Positions 1 to 13,640 of a DNA stretch of 64,000 bases are shown here, piece after piece. The position numbers and the translations under genes are program-made. The DNA comes from Melanocharis versteri (lineage: Eukaryota > Chordata > Aves > Passeriformes > Melanocharitidae). A model generated the notes under the pieces. That model saw only the letters and a list, made by a program, of their open reading frames with translations. It was not told where the DNA came from and ran no database searches. The DNA is taken from positions 61,996 through 125,995 of the forward strand of contig VZTG01006051.1 of assembly GCA_013397845.1 (NCBI GenBank), given 5' to 3'. Each line of letters starts with the position of its first letter. The first letter of the stretch is position 1.

Positions 1-364
1 CATCAAATAGAAAAAACTGGACCCGAAATGGAAAAATATTTTGGTTTTTTTGTCTGTCCTGTGTTTAATATGCATTTCAGCAGCAAGCAACCTTATGACT
101 TGTAAGTAGGTCGTTGTGGGAGCTGGGGGATGAAAACAGTTGTCCAAGAGAAGTGTTTGCAGCTCGTGTTGGCAGCCTGTGTGATGGGCTGGCTGGGGGA
201 GCAGCAGTGGTTGCTGCCTTGTTGGAAGTGTGACTCATTTTCCTCAACATCATTCCTTGTGCTGCTATTCCAGAGTCACACAGCGAGGTGCCTGAAGCAT
301 CCTGCTGCTGTTACTGGGGGCTAATGGAGGCAGCTGGGAGGGTGCTCTCTATCTTGATGGTGGG

Positions 365-430
365 AGCTGGGTTGGGAAGGATCTCTGGAGGTTACCTGTT
401 CCAACTCTGCTCAAAGCAACAAGCAGGGAA
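365..430 (-). repeat. Degenerate CR1-like fragment
   Basis: The stretch around 370-420 reads like the reverse complement of a diverged CR1 3' region (GTTGGGAAGGATCTCTGGAGG, then TTCCAACTCTGCTCAAAGCA). It lacks the terminal 8-bp repeats. The call rests on resemblance only, and the borders are approximate. Confidence 0.35.
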
Positions 431-3400
431 GGGATCTCCAGGTCCTGGAGCCTTTCAAGGGTGGACGTGCTGGTCCCAGCTGCTCTGCTGCCTCCCCTCA
501 CAGGGAAAACATCCACCCAGTCTGGTCCCTCCAACCCAGCAGGTGCTGCAGGGTGGCTGCACAGCCTTGCTAATCAGGTGTTGTATTTTCTGTTTGCATT
601 TCCTTATGAATATATTTTCATTTGTATAGTTGATATTGCCACTTTGTGCTGCAGTAGATACAAAGTTGTGACTTCTTTCTGCTTTCTAGCAGGCTCTCTA
701 GCAGAATTAAATCATCAAAAATACCACATTTTCTAAGAATATCAAACCCTAGAAAACCAAAATTGTGTTTTGTTTGGTACATCCTCTCCTGTGCGATCTG
801 CCAGAAACCACTGGCATGGTAAGGTGGGAGCCCCAAGGCTGGTTTGGCATAATGATCTCTGAAACTGTTTTGAGAGCTGGGATTTAAATCTTGTATAAAC
901 ACTTTCTTTTCATGAGTCTTTTACTTGTATATATATATGTGGTATAAAATAGCTTTTTGTGATATCTATTTAAAGAAAATAATAGACTTAGTGTATGAGC
1001 TGTAGCCCCATCTTGCTACTTACAACTCCAAGAGCAGATATTTTAGAGGAGGGTTGACTGCACCACCTAACAAAACACCTTCACTTTGTAGTTGGGTGAT
1101 ACCTTCTGCTCAGAAGCACAGACTTCCCTCTGAAATACTATTTTTCTTTGGCTGTTACTTTATTCCTTTTCGTGTGGCTTGATGGTCACTTTATCTTAAA
1201 AGCAAGTCATGAATTTCTGTGCTGACGAAGCAATCAGCCTCTGTGGCATCTTGAGTTGATCGCTTGCTGAGAAAAACAAAATATCTTTTTGGGTTTTTTT
1301 TTCACTGTCGGTTTATTCCTTTGAGCAGCAGCTCGTTCTTGTTTCACAAGACTGGGCAAACAGAAGTTCCTGTCTGCTGCTGGTGTCACTCATATTTTAC
1401 ATGTAGATAATCATATTGTTCCCTCTGTTCATCTCCGTGCCCCGAAATAGCTGCTGTCATCGTTTTCGATTCGGTCGTGTGCTGGCGGGCTGCTTTCCTC
1501 GTTCATTCACTTATTCCTGAAGGTCAGTCCTCTTGCCATAGACGGTTATTTTAAGCAAGGAAAGGGAATTATCAAGCAGGGAGCAATGGTGGCACCATTA
1601 AAGACAAGGAATTTTGAAATAGCGTGCTAAAATCTAGCAGTTTGTTTACAGTCCTGCGCAGGAAATAGGTTTTTGAATGGAGATGTGTTATTTTAGGTGC
1701 AACACTGCAGCTTTCACATTCTAGTAGGATTTTTAATTTCTCATTAAAACTTTTTTCCTACTTTTCCTCTGTGTTGTCTTTGAGGGGTTTTTTTGGACAG
1801 CTTGTTCTGCAGGACCATACCAGTGATGCTGTCATCTCCTCCAGGGGGAAAAGCTCAGTTTCAAACCAGTACAATAGGTTTAGAAAATCCTCTTTTTATA
1901 CATCTTTCACTTTGTTCTGCCGCTCCTGTGGCTTTTGCCTGACTGATCCAGCAGCATGTTCATCTGATTGGATTTGCTCTGTTTGGTATCATAAGGAGTA
2001 ACCTGCAGGCATCCTTTCTGCTTCTCTGGGGTTTTGAAGTGCTGCTGCACATTGCTAATTTGATAAATTAATTTCTTCTTCAGTCTTCTCTTAAAATTTG
2101 TTGGGTTTCTTTTAATTTGTTTTCTCACCATCCTAAGCACTAAACTGAAAACACGAGGAACTTGAGTTTGATTTTAATCAAGAGAAGCAGCACAGCATTA
2201 AAACGTGTGCTTTAGTTAGAGCTGAAATGAAACTCAAAATGCCTGGCTGCCTAATAGGTCTGCTTGGCACCACTTGGGATTATAGGAAACCTTTCTTGTC
2301 TGCCTTACATTTCTGTTGTGCTTTCTTCAATTTGAAGAAGTGTTTATTAGAGGCAGTTTCATAAGTATTCAGATGCACTGCCCTGAATAAAAGGAACATA
2401 TTTATACATGTATGGTTTTTACCAAATTACTTTTTTTTGGAGGCTTGCTTTTGTCCCCGAGCCATTTTGATTGTATTTGCTGTATTTGTGGCTGTATTTA
2501 TGACTGATAATTGTTAAACTTCAGTTCTGCCCCACGTTTTTAGCTTCACTTAGGGAGATTGAAGAGGTTCTTTGTACTTTTTATGCTATGAATATAATGA
2601 ATTGTGAAATATTTAAAATATTTGAGAGCAAATCTGTTCCCTACGTGCTCTGTGCCATGTAAGCTCATCACAACCCTTTGATCATGGTCCTTCAGCAAGC
2701 AAAACTTAAAAAGTCTCAAGGAGGATTAAAAAATTGCTGGTTGGTTTCCCAACAGCGGTCAGGGTTGTTTGACAGGAGAAGAAAATTCTCAGTGGCTCTT
2801 GAGTTATCTGTAGCAGGAGGAGGTAGCCACAAAAGTCATTTAAAGTTTTTAGGTAAATGTTTAAATTGTATTAGTGGAAAACAGACCATCAGCTGAGGAG
2901 ATGAGACTGAAATAGTGTAAGTATTGTGCAGGGCTGTGTTTATCCTATCATAACCTCACAGCAGATGGTTTTCTGCTCAGTAGTGTAAGAAAACTTGGGT
3001 AAAGTGGAAAAAAGAAGTTGGGGGAATGGCCATAGTCCAAAGCCTTTTCCAACCTGGCTGTACTGTCAAGAGTGGTGCCTGCCCACAGCATCACCTCAGT
3101 CATTTAGCAAATGACTGAAAAAACCTCAAATATTGAAATTGTGAAGCTGTTCATACACTGCTTTCAAAAGACCCCATTTTTTGTTTGATTTATTGTCCCA
3201 GTTTTACAAATTGCAGCATGTTCATGTCCAATTTTCAGCAAAACCCAGCATATTTGTGAATTAGGGGCCCAGTCAAACTTATTTACCCTCCAGGGGGCTT
3301 TAGCTTGACTAATGACCACTGGTACAGAAACCCTGCAAGCCAAGGGCTGTGCTTAGCATGCCAGGGGGGTTATTAGTTCTACATTAAACCAATGGCTGTT

Positions 3401-5399
3401 ATTAATGGCAGTGAATCCCCACCTCTTCCTCTCATCCATCTCCTCTCCTGCCTGTCATTCATTCAATGTCCAAACATTTACAGGTCTCTGATGCTGTGCA
3501 ATTGTGGGTAGAATTCCTGTTGGCATCAGTGCTTTTCCCCAGGGCTGAGCACTGAAGAATTGGATGAAAACAGGGATCTACTTGCTGATAGATAATTAAA
3601 TATGAGTTTTATGGGAAATTCGATCTCCCTTGTTTCTCCCTGCCTTTTCAAGCAACTAAAGTGTTCTTCATCTCTTTGTATCTTTATTGAGAAGCCATGG
3701 GGCCATGCTGGCGTGACATTTCCTAAATTCTAAGTTTTCTCTGGGTGCATCAGCTCTGTGTTGGATATAGCTCTTTGCAATGGGAAGGATGGCAGAGGAT
3801 AAGCTGTGACAGTGATATTACAGTTACAGTCTCTTCTCTTGCTCAACAAGGCAAAGCCAGCAAGGTTTTCTCCTGTTCTTGGGACTTCCATAACTGTGTT
3901 TCTGGCCACGAAGCACCTCCAGCCCCAGCTGCTGGCACGTGTGTGGTCCTGCATCTCCTGCATCTGTATTATTGTGCTCATGGAGAAATACAAGGCTCTG
4001 TTTAGAGGTTATAGTTCCCTATCCTTTTAAAGAATGGGTGTTGGGTCTGAAAAATAAATGTTTCTCTGGTCTGGCATCCCTTGGGGCATTTCACATTCTG
4101 GTGTCATGCTTGTGGTGTCTATGGGTAGCTGGGGCGATAGGGCTGGCTCTGTCAGTAGCGGTCCTTCTTCTGTGCACCTTTCAACAAGTTCAGAGGTGTG
4201 TATTTTCCTCCAGAGATCAGATCAAACCCCCAGACACCCTTGGGCAGGCAGTGTTTTTGTTCTGCTGTGGTGTTAGACAGCTTTTTGTGTGTGTACGTGG
4301 TAGGTTGTACCCTATGTTCAGCCAGACCCCTGTGTTGCTGAGTCAAGTTGCCCATTTTAGAATGATTTGTCTTTTGAGATCATCCTCCTTCACCATATAG
4401 CTGTAAAAATAAATCTGTCGTTAGCATTACGTTGCAGATCTGGGAGAAATTTTCCATTGGATCAAGCTGTGCAATAGGAGAGAAATGCGTGTTTTATTCC
4501 AGTTTTTTCTTTGTTTTTAGCAGAGCTTCAGCCAGCAGTGACCCGCGTGTGCAGCGGGTGATGCTGTTTGCAGGAGCCAGCGCTTGGCACGCCTGCTACC
4601 TTCTCCTAAGGATACAGCAGTTTGGGCTGCAGCTGCCTGAACAGGGATGCTTGGCCTCGTGTGCTGCCACAGGGCTGCTCCATCCCAGTGTCTGAGGTCA
4701 GCATCTGCCCCATGGGTGGGTGGGACCAGTGATTTCTGCCCTACAGCTCTCCTCAAGAGAACCCTGTGAGCTTGGCACTAAAAATCTGCTCTTTGAGGCT
4801 GCAGTGAATATGCTGTGGATTTTTTTATGGTGAGAAAATATTGATAGGAACATGGGATTTATCACCCTGAGCCAACAGGTTCTGTGTGTATGTATATTTG
4901 CCATGTTTTAGCCCTTCCTCACTGTTGTCCTTCACCTCTTAATCACTTTATCCGTACACCAGGTGTTCCATCTTGTATCTGCAGCATTGCAGTAAAGGAT
5001 GTGTCTGTTATCCCTTGGTGGACTTCTATTTAATTTTTTAATGGGGTGATTAACACTGAATAAAACAACTCATATGAAGCTGGAGAGTAGCACACTTGCT
5101 CTTGCTGAGCCTTTCTACTTAGAAATGGTTTGTTTGCCTGTTTGGCCCCTGCTGCAGCCTGAGCAGGAGCTTCTCCCAGCCATCCACAGTGACATGCAAC
5201 TTGTCTGCTTGACAGATCGCAATTTAAGTTAGAGCCCACAAAAAGAAAAAGCTCATGAGTAATTCTGGCTCTTTCTCCCAATGTGCCGCCTTTTGCTGTG
5301 CTCTGCGTGGATGATTCAAGTAGTGCAAAATTCGCTGGCAGAAAATGTCAAAAGAGATCTTGGCTAAACGTTTGCTGGTGACTAAGGGGGCTGGTGTTG

Positions 5400-6185
5400 C
5401 TCGGGGTGGGTCCTCTCCGCTGATGGCTGGTTCGGCTGAGCCGCGGCTGCGGGGACACAGGAGGGTCTGTGGTGACACGTTAAATTGTTCGGAGGGGACC
5501 GGGAGAGCGTGGCTTCCCGCAGGCTGGAGCGATGCTGCGGTGCAGAGAGGTAATTAAAACAACTGCAAGTGCAGAGGAGTCCTCCCGAGGGAGGGGAAGT
5601 GGCCTCCTTTCTGCCTGGCGTCTTCTGCCGCTCGCTAAATACCGAGCCCGGCAAGCCGCACGGGCTGAGCGCCGCCGCCCTGCGCCGTCCTTCCCTCGGT
5701 ACATTAAGTTACAACAAGCTGTTTGCTTGGATGAGACATGGTTTTCCTCTGGCTTTCGACTCCCAGATCACTTTATCATTAAAAAGAAAAGCCAGCTGAG
5801 GATCGGAAGCGGCTGCCAAGCTTTCCATAGAGGAGCAGGGTACCGAGTCAGAGGCTCCCTGTGTTTTTGAGAGCTTTGCTGTGACGGCTGCTTGCTTTCC
5901 TTCCCTCCCCTGAACATCCCCGGGCAGAGGGATTATATCCCTTACAGCCCGTGGTGGCGGATGGGGATATTTTGCTCACACAGATGCTGCTCCAGGTTTT
6001 CGTACTGGTCGAGTGTGTGAAATCGCTCGGTGTTTGAGTGTCCCTCGGCCCCCGCTCAGTGCACACGCAGCAGCCCGGAGAGCAGGAGTCGCACAGGGCT
6101 GTGCAGCCCTCGCCTGTGCGCTCTGGTTTGCGATGTGTGTTTGCTGCCGGAACGCTGCACCGCCTCGGGGAGCGCTTAGGAGGAA
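5400..6185. promoter_or_regulatory. CpG-rich island inside intron 2
   Basis: By hand count there are about 50 CpG dinucleotides in roughly 780 bp, far above the neighbouring intron. The densest part is 5581-5700 (GCCGCCGCC-type sequence). A possible splice donor (GAGAG then GTAATT) lies near 5548-5553. No recognisable protein is encoded; short open frames on both strands reflect GC content. A CpG island in a large neuronal intron is often an alternative promoter or enhancer; that role here is inference. Confidence 0.45.
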
Positions 6186-9100
6186 ACTTCAAGAGCTTTC
6201 AGTGCTTTGATGGGGATTGAGTTAATCCTAGCTGAATTCATTCCTATTTACGGTCTTTCTACAAGCTGCAGAGAGCAGGGTGGTTGTAATGGAGGGTGTC
6301 AGACACTCCACGTTAGCACCCACTCTGCACCCACCCCTACGGAGCTGTCCCAGGGGCTGCATCTCTGGTGCAGCAAGGGGTGCCCAGTGGGAGAACCCCA
6401 GCCAAGGAGGAGATGTTGTGACATGGCTCTTCCCACCTTGAATGGTTGTAAAGTACGAGGTCTGTCTGGTCCTTAAAGACAGAGGTGGTGGCATCTTGTC
6501 AGTGTCTCTTGTAACCTGAATTTAGCTGATCACCAGTGCTATTTATAGAGCTGTGTGGGCTCCCACCACAATAACCCACTTGCTTCTTCCTGACTGTCTC
6601 TTTTCTGTCTCTTGGCCATGGTCACATTAGGTGCTAAAAAGGGATTTACATAGTGTGATGGTCTGAAAAGCCTCGGAGATTTCTGAAAGCAGCGCTGTGA
6701 ATGCAGTGAGGTGTTTGTGGAACAGCAGTTCATGCCTGCAGAGGTGTTTCTCACCATCCTAATTCAAGCCTTGCTCCCAACCTCACCCTCCTGCCATACC
6801 GAGCTCTTTTCGGAGACATGATATGCAGCTGTGCTCTTGGACAGCTCAGATCTGGGGGGTGTGGTGCTGATGGACGATGAAAACTGATTATTTTAACTCT
6901 GATTGAAATGGTGTTTTATCTCAGCTGCAAACCTTTTGATCGAGAGCAGCCGAAGGGGGGATGTTTCCATTCTGGAGTCAGTTTATGTTGTAAATAGGCT
7001 GCGCCAGTGGCATGGCTTTCTTCTCTGAGTAAATCAAAGCCAGATTGTTGGAATGGCTCTGGAAATTCAGGGAGCAAGACGTGATCTTAATGGAATGGGA
7101 GTAGACCATACAGCAGCCTGGTGAGATTAAAGGTTTGTCAGAAGGAGTTAAGGCATGTACGTAACACAGCACTACACCAGCTAGAAGTTGTTTTTGAAGA
7201 CTGAACAACAAGTGTGTCCTTCCCCTTCCTCTCTTGCTCCCTGCCCTGCCCACTTTGATGCCCATCTCCTGTCTCTTAGTCGAGCCCAGCTGCTTGTGCA
7301 GCAGCCTTGCAAAGAGCCCTCAGGACGAGAAGTTTTAACATTGACTTTTTGTTTCCTCCCCAGCTGCTGTGCCACCCCCTTGCTATGTCCAAGCTGAGGG
7401 GGCAGACTGGCCAGACCCTCAAGTTGGAGACATCCATGGAAGGAAGTGGCAGGCAGGAGAGATGTGCCCATCAGTCTTGTGGAGAGGAAGTTCTGGTGCC
7501 CTCCTACCTCCAGCTGCCCTCTCCCCTTTCCGATGAGCACAACACAGTATTCCCATTAGACGGAAACAGAAGCACAAACACTCGAGCTCATCTGTTCAGC
7601 AAAGCCTAGATTATTCTGAATCATCCAACATCCTTATCAGAGCGCTCCAGCCGGTGCTTGCATCAGTCACAGCACAGGCTGGTGGAGTCGGTGGCAGTGC
7701 TCTGCCCGTTTTAATTGCCACGAGCCAGCAGCTATTTGAAGCCCTGTCCCCAAAGAGCAAACGAGCTTGTCACTGCTTGTAGCTCAGCTTTGCAGGAATC
7801 GCAGGATCAGCAAGCGTTCCCCATTAAAAACCTGCTAAGGATGCAAACGTATAGGGGTGCACGTATAGTGTAGCAACCAGCTGGGCGTGATGGAGTGGGG
7901 CACTGCTGGGCTTGGACCTAGCAGTAGGAGCTCCCCTCGGAATTTTAGTTTTGGGGTTTTTCCCCTCTAATTGCAGAATACCCTAGAAGCTGTAAAGGCC
8001 ATGTCCCTGTGACTCCTTGAGTATGAGGTTCCCCCAAAAACAACTTTGTCATGGCTCAGAGCTGCTCACTGGTTCTGTTCAACCTCTCCTGTTCTTTCAG
8101 GCATCCCATGTTGCCCTTCCTTCCCACAAGAAATCCTATGTCTGTAGTGATCTCCTGGAAGGCACTGCTTGCTGCCCCTTCCCCCTGAGAACCTCTGTTC
8201 TCAGTATGATGCCCACTAGATAAAATACCAGGTCTAGTGGAAAGGTCTGGCTAAGAACTAGTGGTCTGTGTTAAAATTACTCTGGGGACCTGAGAAAGGG
8301 TTGAATTACCTGTAGTTCTGGATTCCTCTGAAATAAGGAGCATACTTACTGTAGGAAAGGCCTGTCCTTGAGCTCACGTGCCTCTGTTTTGCCCACATAC
8401 TCTATGTATTGCAAAACCTTTCAAGCTTTGAGAAATGCAAATACCCTCAGTGTCTGATGGAGCACAGTGTGTTAGTGCAAGACCGACAGTGCTGGGATCC
8501 ATCTCAAAAGGTGAAGCCCAGTTAAAGTGAGCCCTTGTACCCAGCCATGGTGCTGTCATCTAGTCCTCAGCAACCTGCTCAAGGGACCTTTGGCAGACTG
8601 GGACATGAATCCTGATTTTTCTTGGAGTACCAAGTCAGTACAGAGATGCTAGGCCAGGCCAACTAATACCCTGAAATTTATTTTTACGCACTCTACCTTA
8701 TGTTGTGACCTGCCATGTTAATTTTCCAGCTGATATGATTGTGGCTTTCAAATTGGAGAGTGCTTTGAGAACTATCCCCAAACAGGCATGCTGCTGCTGC
8801 CATCTGTCTTTAAGCTGCTTCTGGGATCCCACTACTTGCTCTCAGCAGACAATTGTAATGGCTTTATTGAATTAGGAAGAAAAAAAGAGTCCAGCAACTT
8901 CTGAAATACTATTTTCCATAACTAATTCCAGGTGCTGAATGCCTTTTGAGACGAGGGGGACACGTTGAAATAATAATGCTTTATGCAGATCCTGGGTGTA
9001 AAGTTTTTGCAGTTTTGCCCAAAAAAGTCTCATGATCTGATGGTTTTGAAGGACGTGTCATTTTGAGGGCTCTGAAGAGCTCCACTGCACTGAGGGATCT

Positions 9101-10436
9101 CCAAGTTATGGCACCCAACCAACAGCCAGAATCGGGTGATGTTACTCTTACAGTAAAAACTGAAAGCTTTAGTGCCCTTCCTAATGATTTTGGCCAGCTC
9201 AAGTTCTTACCCCAAGTCACCCTTCTTCTCCAGCCAGCCCCTTTTTCCCATGTCTTCCAGCAGGCACTTGTCCAGTGCCATCCAGCCTGCATCCTACTGG
9301 GAAGCAAAGATCTCGGCATGGCAAGACCCTCTCCCTGTGGGAGTAGGTCACTGTGCACCGGGTTGGAAGGGACCCATGGGCCGCGTGCTGTGCCGCATCC
9401 CAACGCCTGCTGCATCCCGTGCTCCTCCTTTTCTTTCTCTGCAGTGTGCCAGGAGTCAGCCCACGCCAACAGACAAGGCTGTGGGCAGATAAAAGCTTAC
9501 GGGAAGGTGGTGTTTATTTGGATGTCAAATGTTTTTCCCTCCTGGTGCAGGGATCCTGCTGCTTCCCCCTTGCTGGCCAATCCATGCCTTCTCTGCCCGG
9601 TTTGAGGCAGTTTAGGGCTGATTGCTTGCAGTCAGCGTGGCTCCCGCTGTTCTGCTGGATATTTTGATGCACGATACTTGAAAATCAGAGGAAAAATCTC
9701 TCCAGCTGAACCCCTGAAAGTGGAGGGAGCCGTGATCACTGCTGCTGTCTCACCTGCAAAAAATGCCCTGTAGGTCATCAGAGTCAGTCCCGTGGCTGGT
9801 AATTACACACAAGTCACCTGGCTTTGCAGCCAGGGTGTGACAACAAGATTTATTGTTTCTCTTCAGAAGTGGTTTCTGATTGGCATTGGAGCAAATCAAA
9901 GCGGGGTGAAATCAGCTTGGACTGTGCAGTTTGCTCCTCTGTAGTTTCCTTGCTGTCTGGATGGACATGGAGCACTGCAGCTGGCACTGCCTATGTGCTG
10001 CTTGTTGGAGATCTTTCAAAGGAAAGCTAAGAAGCCCTAGGAAGGCATTTGCTTCTGCAATATTTTTGGTGTTTTACCTGAGCGATTTCTGTTTGACTGT
10101 TTTTCTCTTTTGTAGCAGTTTCTAGTCTTGAAATTGAGGACTTGACCCTTTATTTGAGCTGAAGTAAACTGGCTTTTGTTGTAAGCTTGCCCAGGGATTT
10201 TGGTTGTGCTAAGGGGTCCCAGGCAGGTTGCTCTATGGTGATCATCTGGGCCCCCCTTCAGGAAAGCTGCAGAAAGCTCCCTGAATGGGGTGACTTCAAA
10301 TTTTGGCTTGGGTTATGACAGAAGAGACAATCTTTCAAGTAGCAGAATTCTTTTTCATTAGGAGTTTTTTCACCTTTCTGGTGTATTGGTTTAGATCTCC
10401 ATGGCAATGATGACTTTAGCTCAGCAGGCAAAATAC

Positions 10437-10836
10437 CATAGAATAGAATCCCAGAATGGTTTGGGTTGGAAGGGACCTTAAAGCTCATCTCATTCCAGCT
10501 CCTGTCATGGGCAGAGACACCTTCCACTAGCCCAGGCTACTCCAAGCCTACTCAAGCCTGGCCTTGAACACTTCCGGGGATGGGAACTTCACAACTTCCC
10601 TGGGCAACCTGTTTCAGTGCCTCACCACCCTCACAGTAATTAATTTCTTACCAATATCCTCTCTATTCCTGCCCTCTTGTCACTGTGAAGCTGTTCCTTG
10701 TTTTCCTGTCTCTCCGTGTCCTTGTAAAACGTCCCTCTCCAGCTCTCTTGTAGCCCCTTCAGGTACTAGAAGGGGCTCTGAGGGCTCCCTAGAGCCTTCT
10801 CTTTCTAGGCTGAACAACTCCAACTCTCATCAAATC
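10437..10836 (-). mobile_element. CR1 LINE, 5'-truncated 3' end
   Basis: Read on the minus strand this is a typical avian CR1 3' segment. On the + strand it begins with ATAGAATAGAATCCC-type terminal repeats, followed by AGAATGGTTTGGGTTGGAAG and the usual CR1 blocks (GGGACCTTAAAGCTCATCTC, CTTCCACTAGCCCAGG, GGCTGAACAACTCCAACTCTC). It is about 400 bp with no intact ORF, a common dead CR1 copy. Confidence 0.9.
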
Positions 10837-12779
10837 ATGATTTGAATGACCAATTTTAATCTTGCTTTGCAACTAGCTTTTATTTTTTTTTTATGACGAG
10901 TGATTGCTCTTGTAGACTGGCTGGCAATGAAGTAGCCCCTTCTTCAAGGCTAAATAATAGCTATAAAAACCCAATTAAAAGTGATGTGGCTCTACAGGTA
11001 TCCGTGCAAATTCTAATTGTTTGCAGATTCTTGTGTAAATTTTATTTAGTAGATGATGACTTATGAGCCACCATGCATTTGGATGTCCAGGTGTATTTGG
11101 ATGGGAATAGGAATTCCAATGCAAAAAACCTATTCTGATTTATTTAAAATAGATGGTTGGTGACCGGACAAGCTATTTCTGGGAAAGGGTGCCCAGGCTG
11201 GAGCAAATCCACTCAGCACCTCTCCTCAGCTTCTCAGAGAGTCATAAAGAGGCTCAAGGTTTGTGGTAGGGTCCTGAGCCCCGTGGGAAAGCCTCTTGCA
11301 TTTGTCTGGGGTCACTGGAGCCAGGAGCTGGTACCTGCCCCTCTGCCTGCTTCGTTACCCCTCTGCCGTGGGAAGGGAGCTGCCTGGGATGGCTTTGTCA
11401 CGGGTTTAGGATTAACCCTCCTTCTGGATTCCTTCCAGGTTGTTTTCTCAGCTCTCTCCTATCCAAGCATGGTAAGTCCTGGCTGGATGGGACCTTCCTT
11501 CCCCCTGGCAGTGCTCCTTCCCTTACCTCTTCCCTGGCAACCTGAGTGTTGTCCCTTGTGGCAGGCCCTGTGGGCCTCCATCCTCCAGCACTGCATCCTG
11601 CTGCACCTCACTGCAGCTCTTCAGCTCATCACCACCATCTGATGCAATTCCTGAGGAAACCAGTACGGCCAGCTCCCAGGAAGGGCTGTATGGGACACCC
11701 AGCCATGTCCAGACCATGAACAGGAGGGGGGTGTGTGCTGTGCCTGTCTCCTCCAAGGTGCACACCCAAACTTTGTGCCTATTTTATTTGTCAATAATTG
11801 CGTGCTCGCAGCAACACAATAACCCAAATGAAGGTCTGGGCTGTCCAAAGGGTTTTGTGGAAGATCAAACCTGCCCTGGGCAGCCTGTTTCTCCTTTGGC
11901 CAGCGTTTGGTACCCCGCAGGGTGTCTTGGGATCATGGCATCTGCTTGCATTTCTTTTGCTGCAGCCATAGATTTGTGTTTCACAGATTGTGTGGCTAGC
12001 TGGATTATAAATTATTCATGACAGGCAACTTATCATGTTTATCTGGAATAATTGAGCAATTAAGTCTGTTTAGGTATGTAAAAAGATTGTGCAGTGGCTT
12101 GTCTATCTTCAGGCCCTAAATTCTGCAAGAGCATTTGTTACATATTTAATCCAGAATAACAACAACAACAAAAAAAGAAAGGCAGAAGATACACTCTGCG
12201 TTGATGCACTGATCCACTATGAAGTTTTTCATTCCAGTGGCTTCACTCGTAAATACACACTAGCCCAGGATAAATTAGACTTAACTTGGCTCCTTCAGTC
12301 TGGAGAAAGTGTGAGGCCATAACACCAGGTCTGCAACCCTGTCTCTGAAAACACTTTGGGCTATTTATACCAGCACCAGAATTGTTTTTAGTGTTTAAAA
12401 CCTTCCATCCTAGACACGTGGGTCAGAGGATCACACTCCTCTCCGCCCTCGTCACTGCTATGCTGTACTCAGATTTTGATGCTGCCAAGGTAATGCAAAG
12501 TTTGGGGATGAAAGGACCTTTAAATATTCAAGAGTGTTTCGTTTAGTCCCTGAGCTACAGCCATTATCTCCCATTGCTGTAATTGTCCAGGAGTGTTCCC
12601 AAAGGAGCTGGGAGCTCATGAGCAAGGCTGCAACAGGGACCACTCAGAGCTGAATAAATGTGAGCCATGCAGTAAATGGATTATTTTATTCTGTGTTACC
12701 AATAGGAAACTGGGCTGCTTTTAAATTAATCTGTTACAAGTCTATTTACTGAGAGCAGCCTGTGCTCTTTATAGTATTA

Positions 12780-13640
12780 TAGCTGTGAATTGCATCGCTG
12801 CTGCACATGACACCCCGAGGAGCCCCGTGGCCTCGTGTATTCCTCTTCTTTGGGCAGGAGGTACCAGGGAATGGAAAGTTTTGAGCTCCTCTGCTCCCTC
12901 CCAAGCTGCTATTTTAGTTCTGCAGGAGACAATGAGTGAGCAGGACCGGAGGCTCCTGTTACTCGGGACGTCCGTCCTTCGGCTGGCGGCAGGGCACGGG
13001 AGCAGCAGCAGCAGAAAAAGGCAAAGCAAGCCATTAGGCTTTCCTTGGCCGAGAGGGCTCCCGTGGAAGTCGCGCATTACGGAGCGACAGGGACCTGGGG
13101 CTGCACTTAGAGCACCTCGGCGTGCGGGGCTGGGGAGGCTAAAGCCCGGGGTGAGCTCTCTGCCACGCTCCCTGCCCCGGCCCGGGGGACAGCATCCTCC
13201 CAGCACGTACAGACGTCCAAACCTTTCATGCGCTCCTGCGGACGGGGAACAAAGGCTGTCTAAACAGGAGCTAGTGAGGCAGCAAATCGCGCAAGAAACC
13301 TTCCCTAATGAACTGGAAGGACTTGTCCCTTTGCCTCGGGCGGCGGCACTGCCGGCGTGCTTAGCTAGGCAGCGCCTTGTTTGGCGGGGGACCCGCGCTC
13401 CCGGGGGAGCAGAGGAGCAGCGCTGGGTCTGGCGCTGGAAAGGATTCCTCTGCCCATCTGCTCCTCTCTGCCAGCAAGGGCAAGCAGTGAAGGAAGGGAT
13501 GCTCCCGCTTCCTGAGGAGCTAGCCATGGGGGATGCTGCCGGGGAGCACCGTCCTGCCCGTGACGGCGGATCGAGGTTAGTTGCGAAGCTGTTGGGCGTG
13601 CAGTTATTTCCTTTGGTCGTTTGCTTCATCCCTGTGTCCG
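12780..13640. promoter_or_regulatory. CpG-rich island with open frames on both strands
   Basis: By hand count there are about 48 CpGs between 12961 and 13620, against very few in flanking intron. A + strand frame stays open for 341 codons (12785-13810) and a - strand frame for 286 codons (12769-13629). Neither translation resembles a known protein to me, and both are rich in R, P, G, A and S, as expected from base composition. A donor-like GGGGTGAGC occurs at about 13149-13157. I read it as a CpG island (possible alternative BSN promoter or nested non-coding transcript), not as a protein gene. Confidence 0.45.

Noticed and set aside
9355..9385. GGTTGGAAGGGACCCATGGG resembling CR1
   Set aside because: Only about 15 bases match and no flanking CR1 blocks are present.
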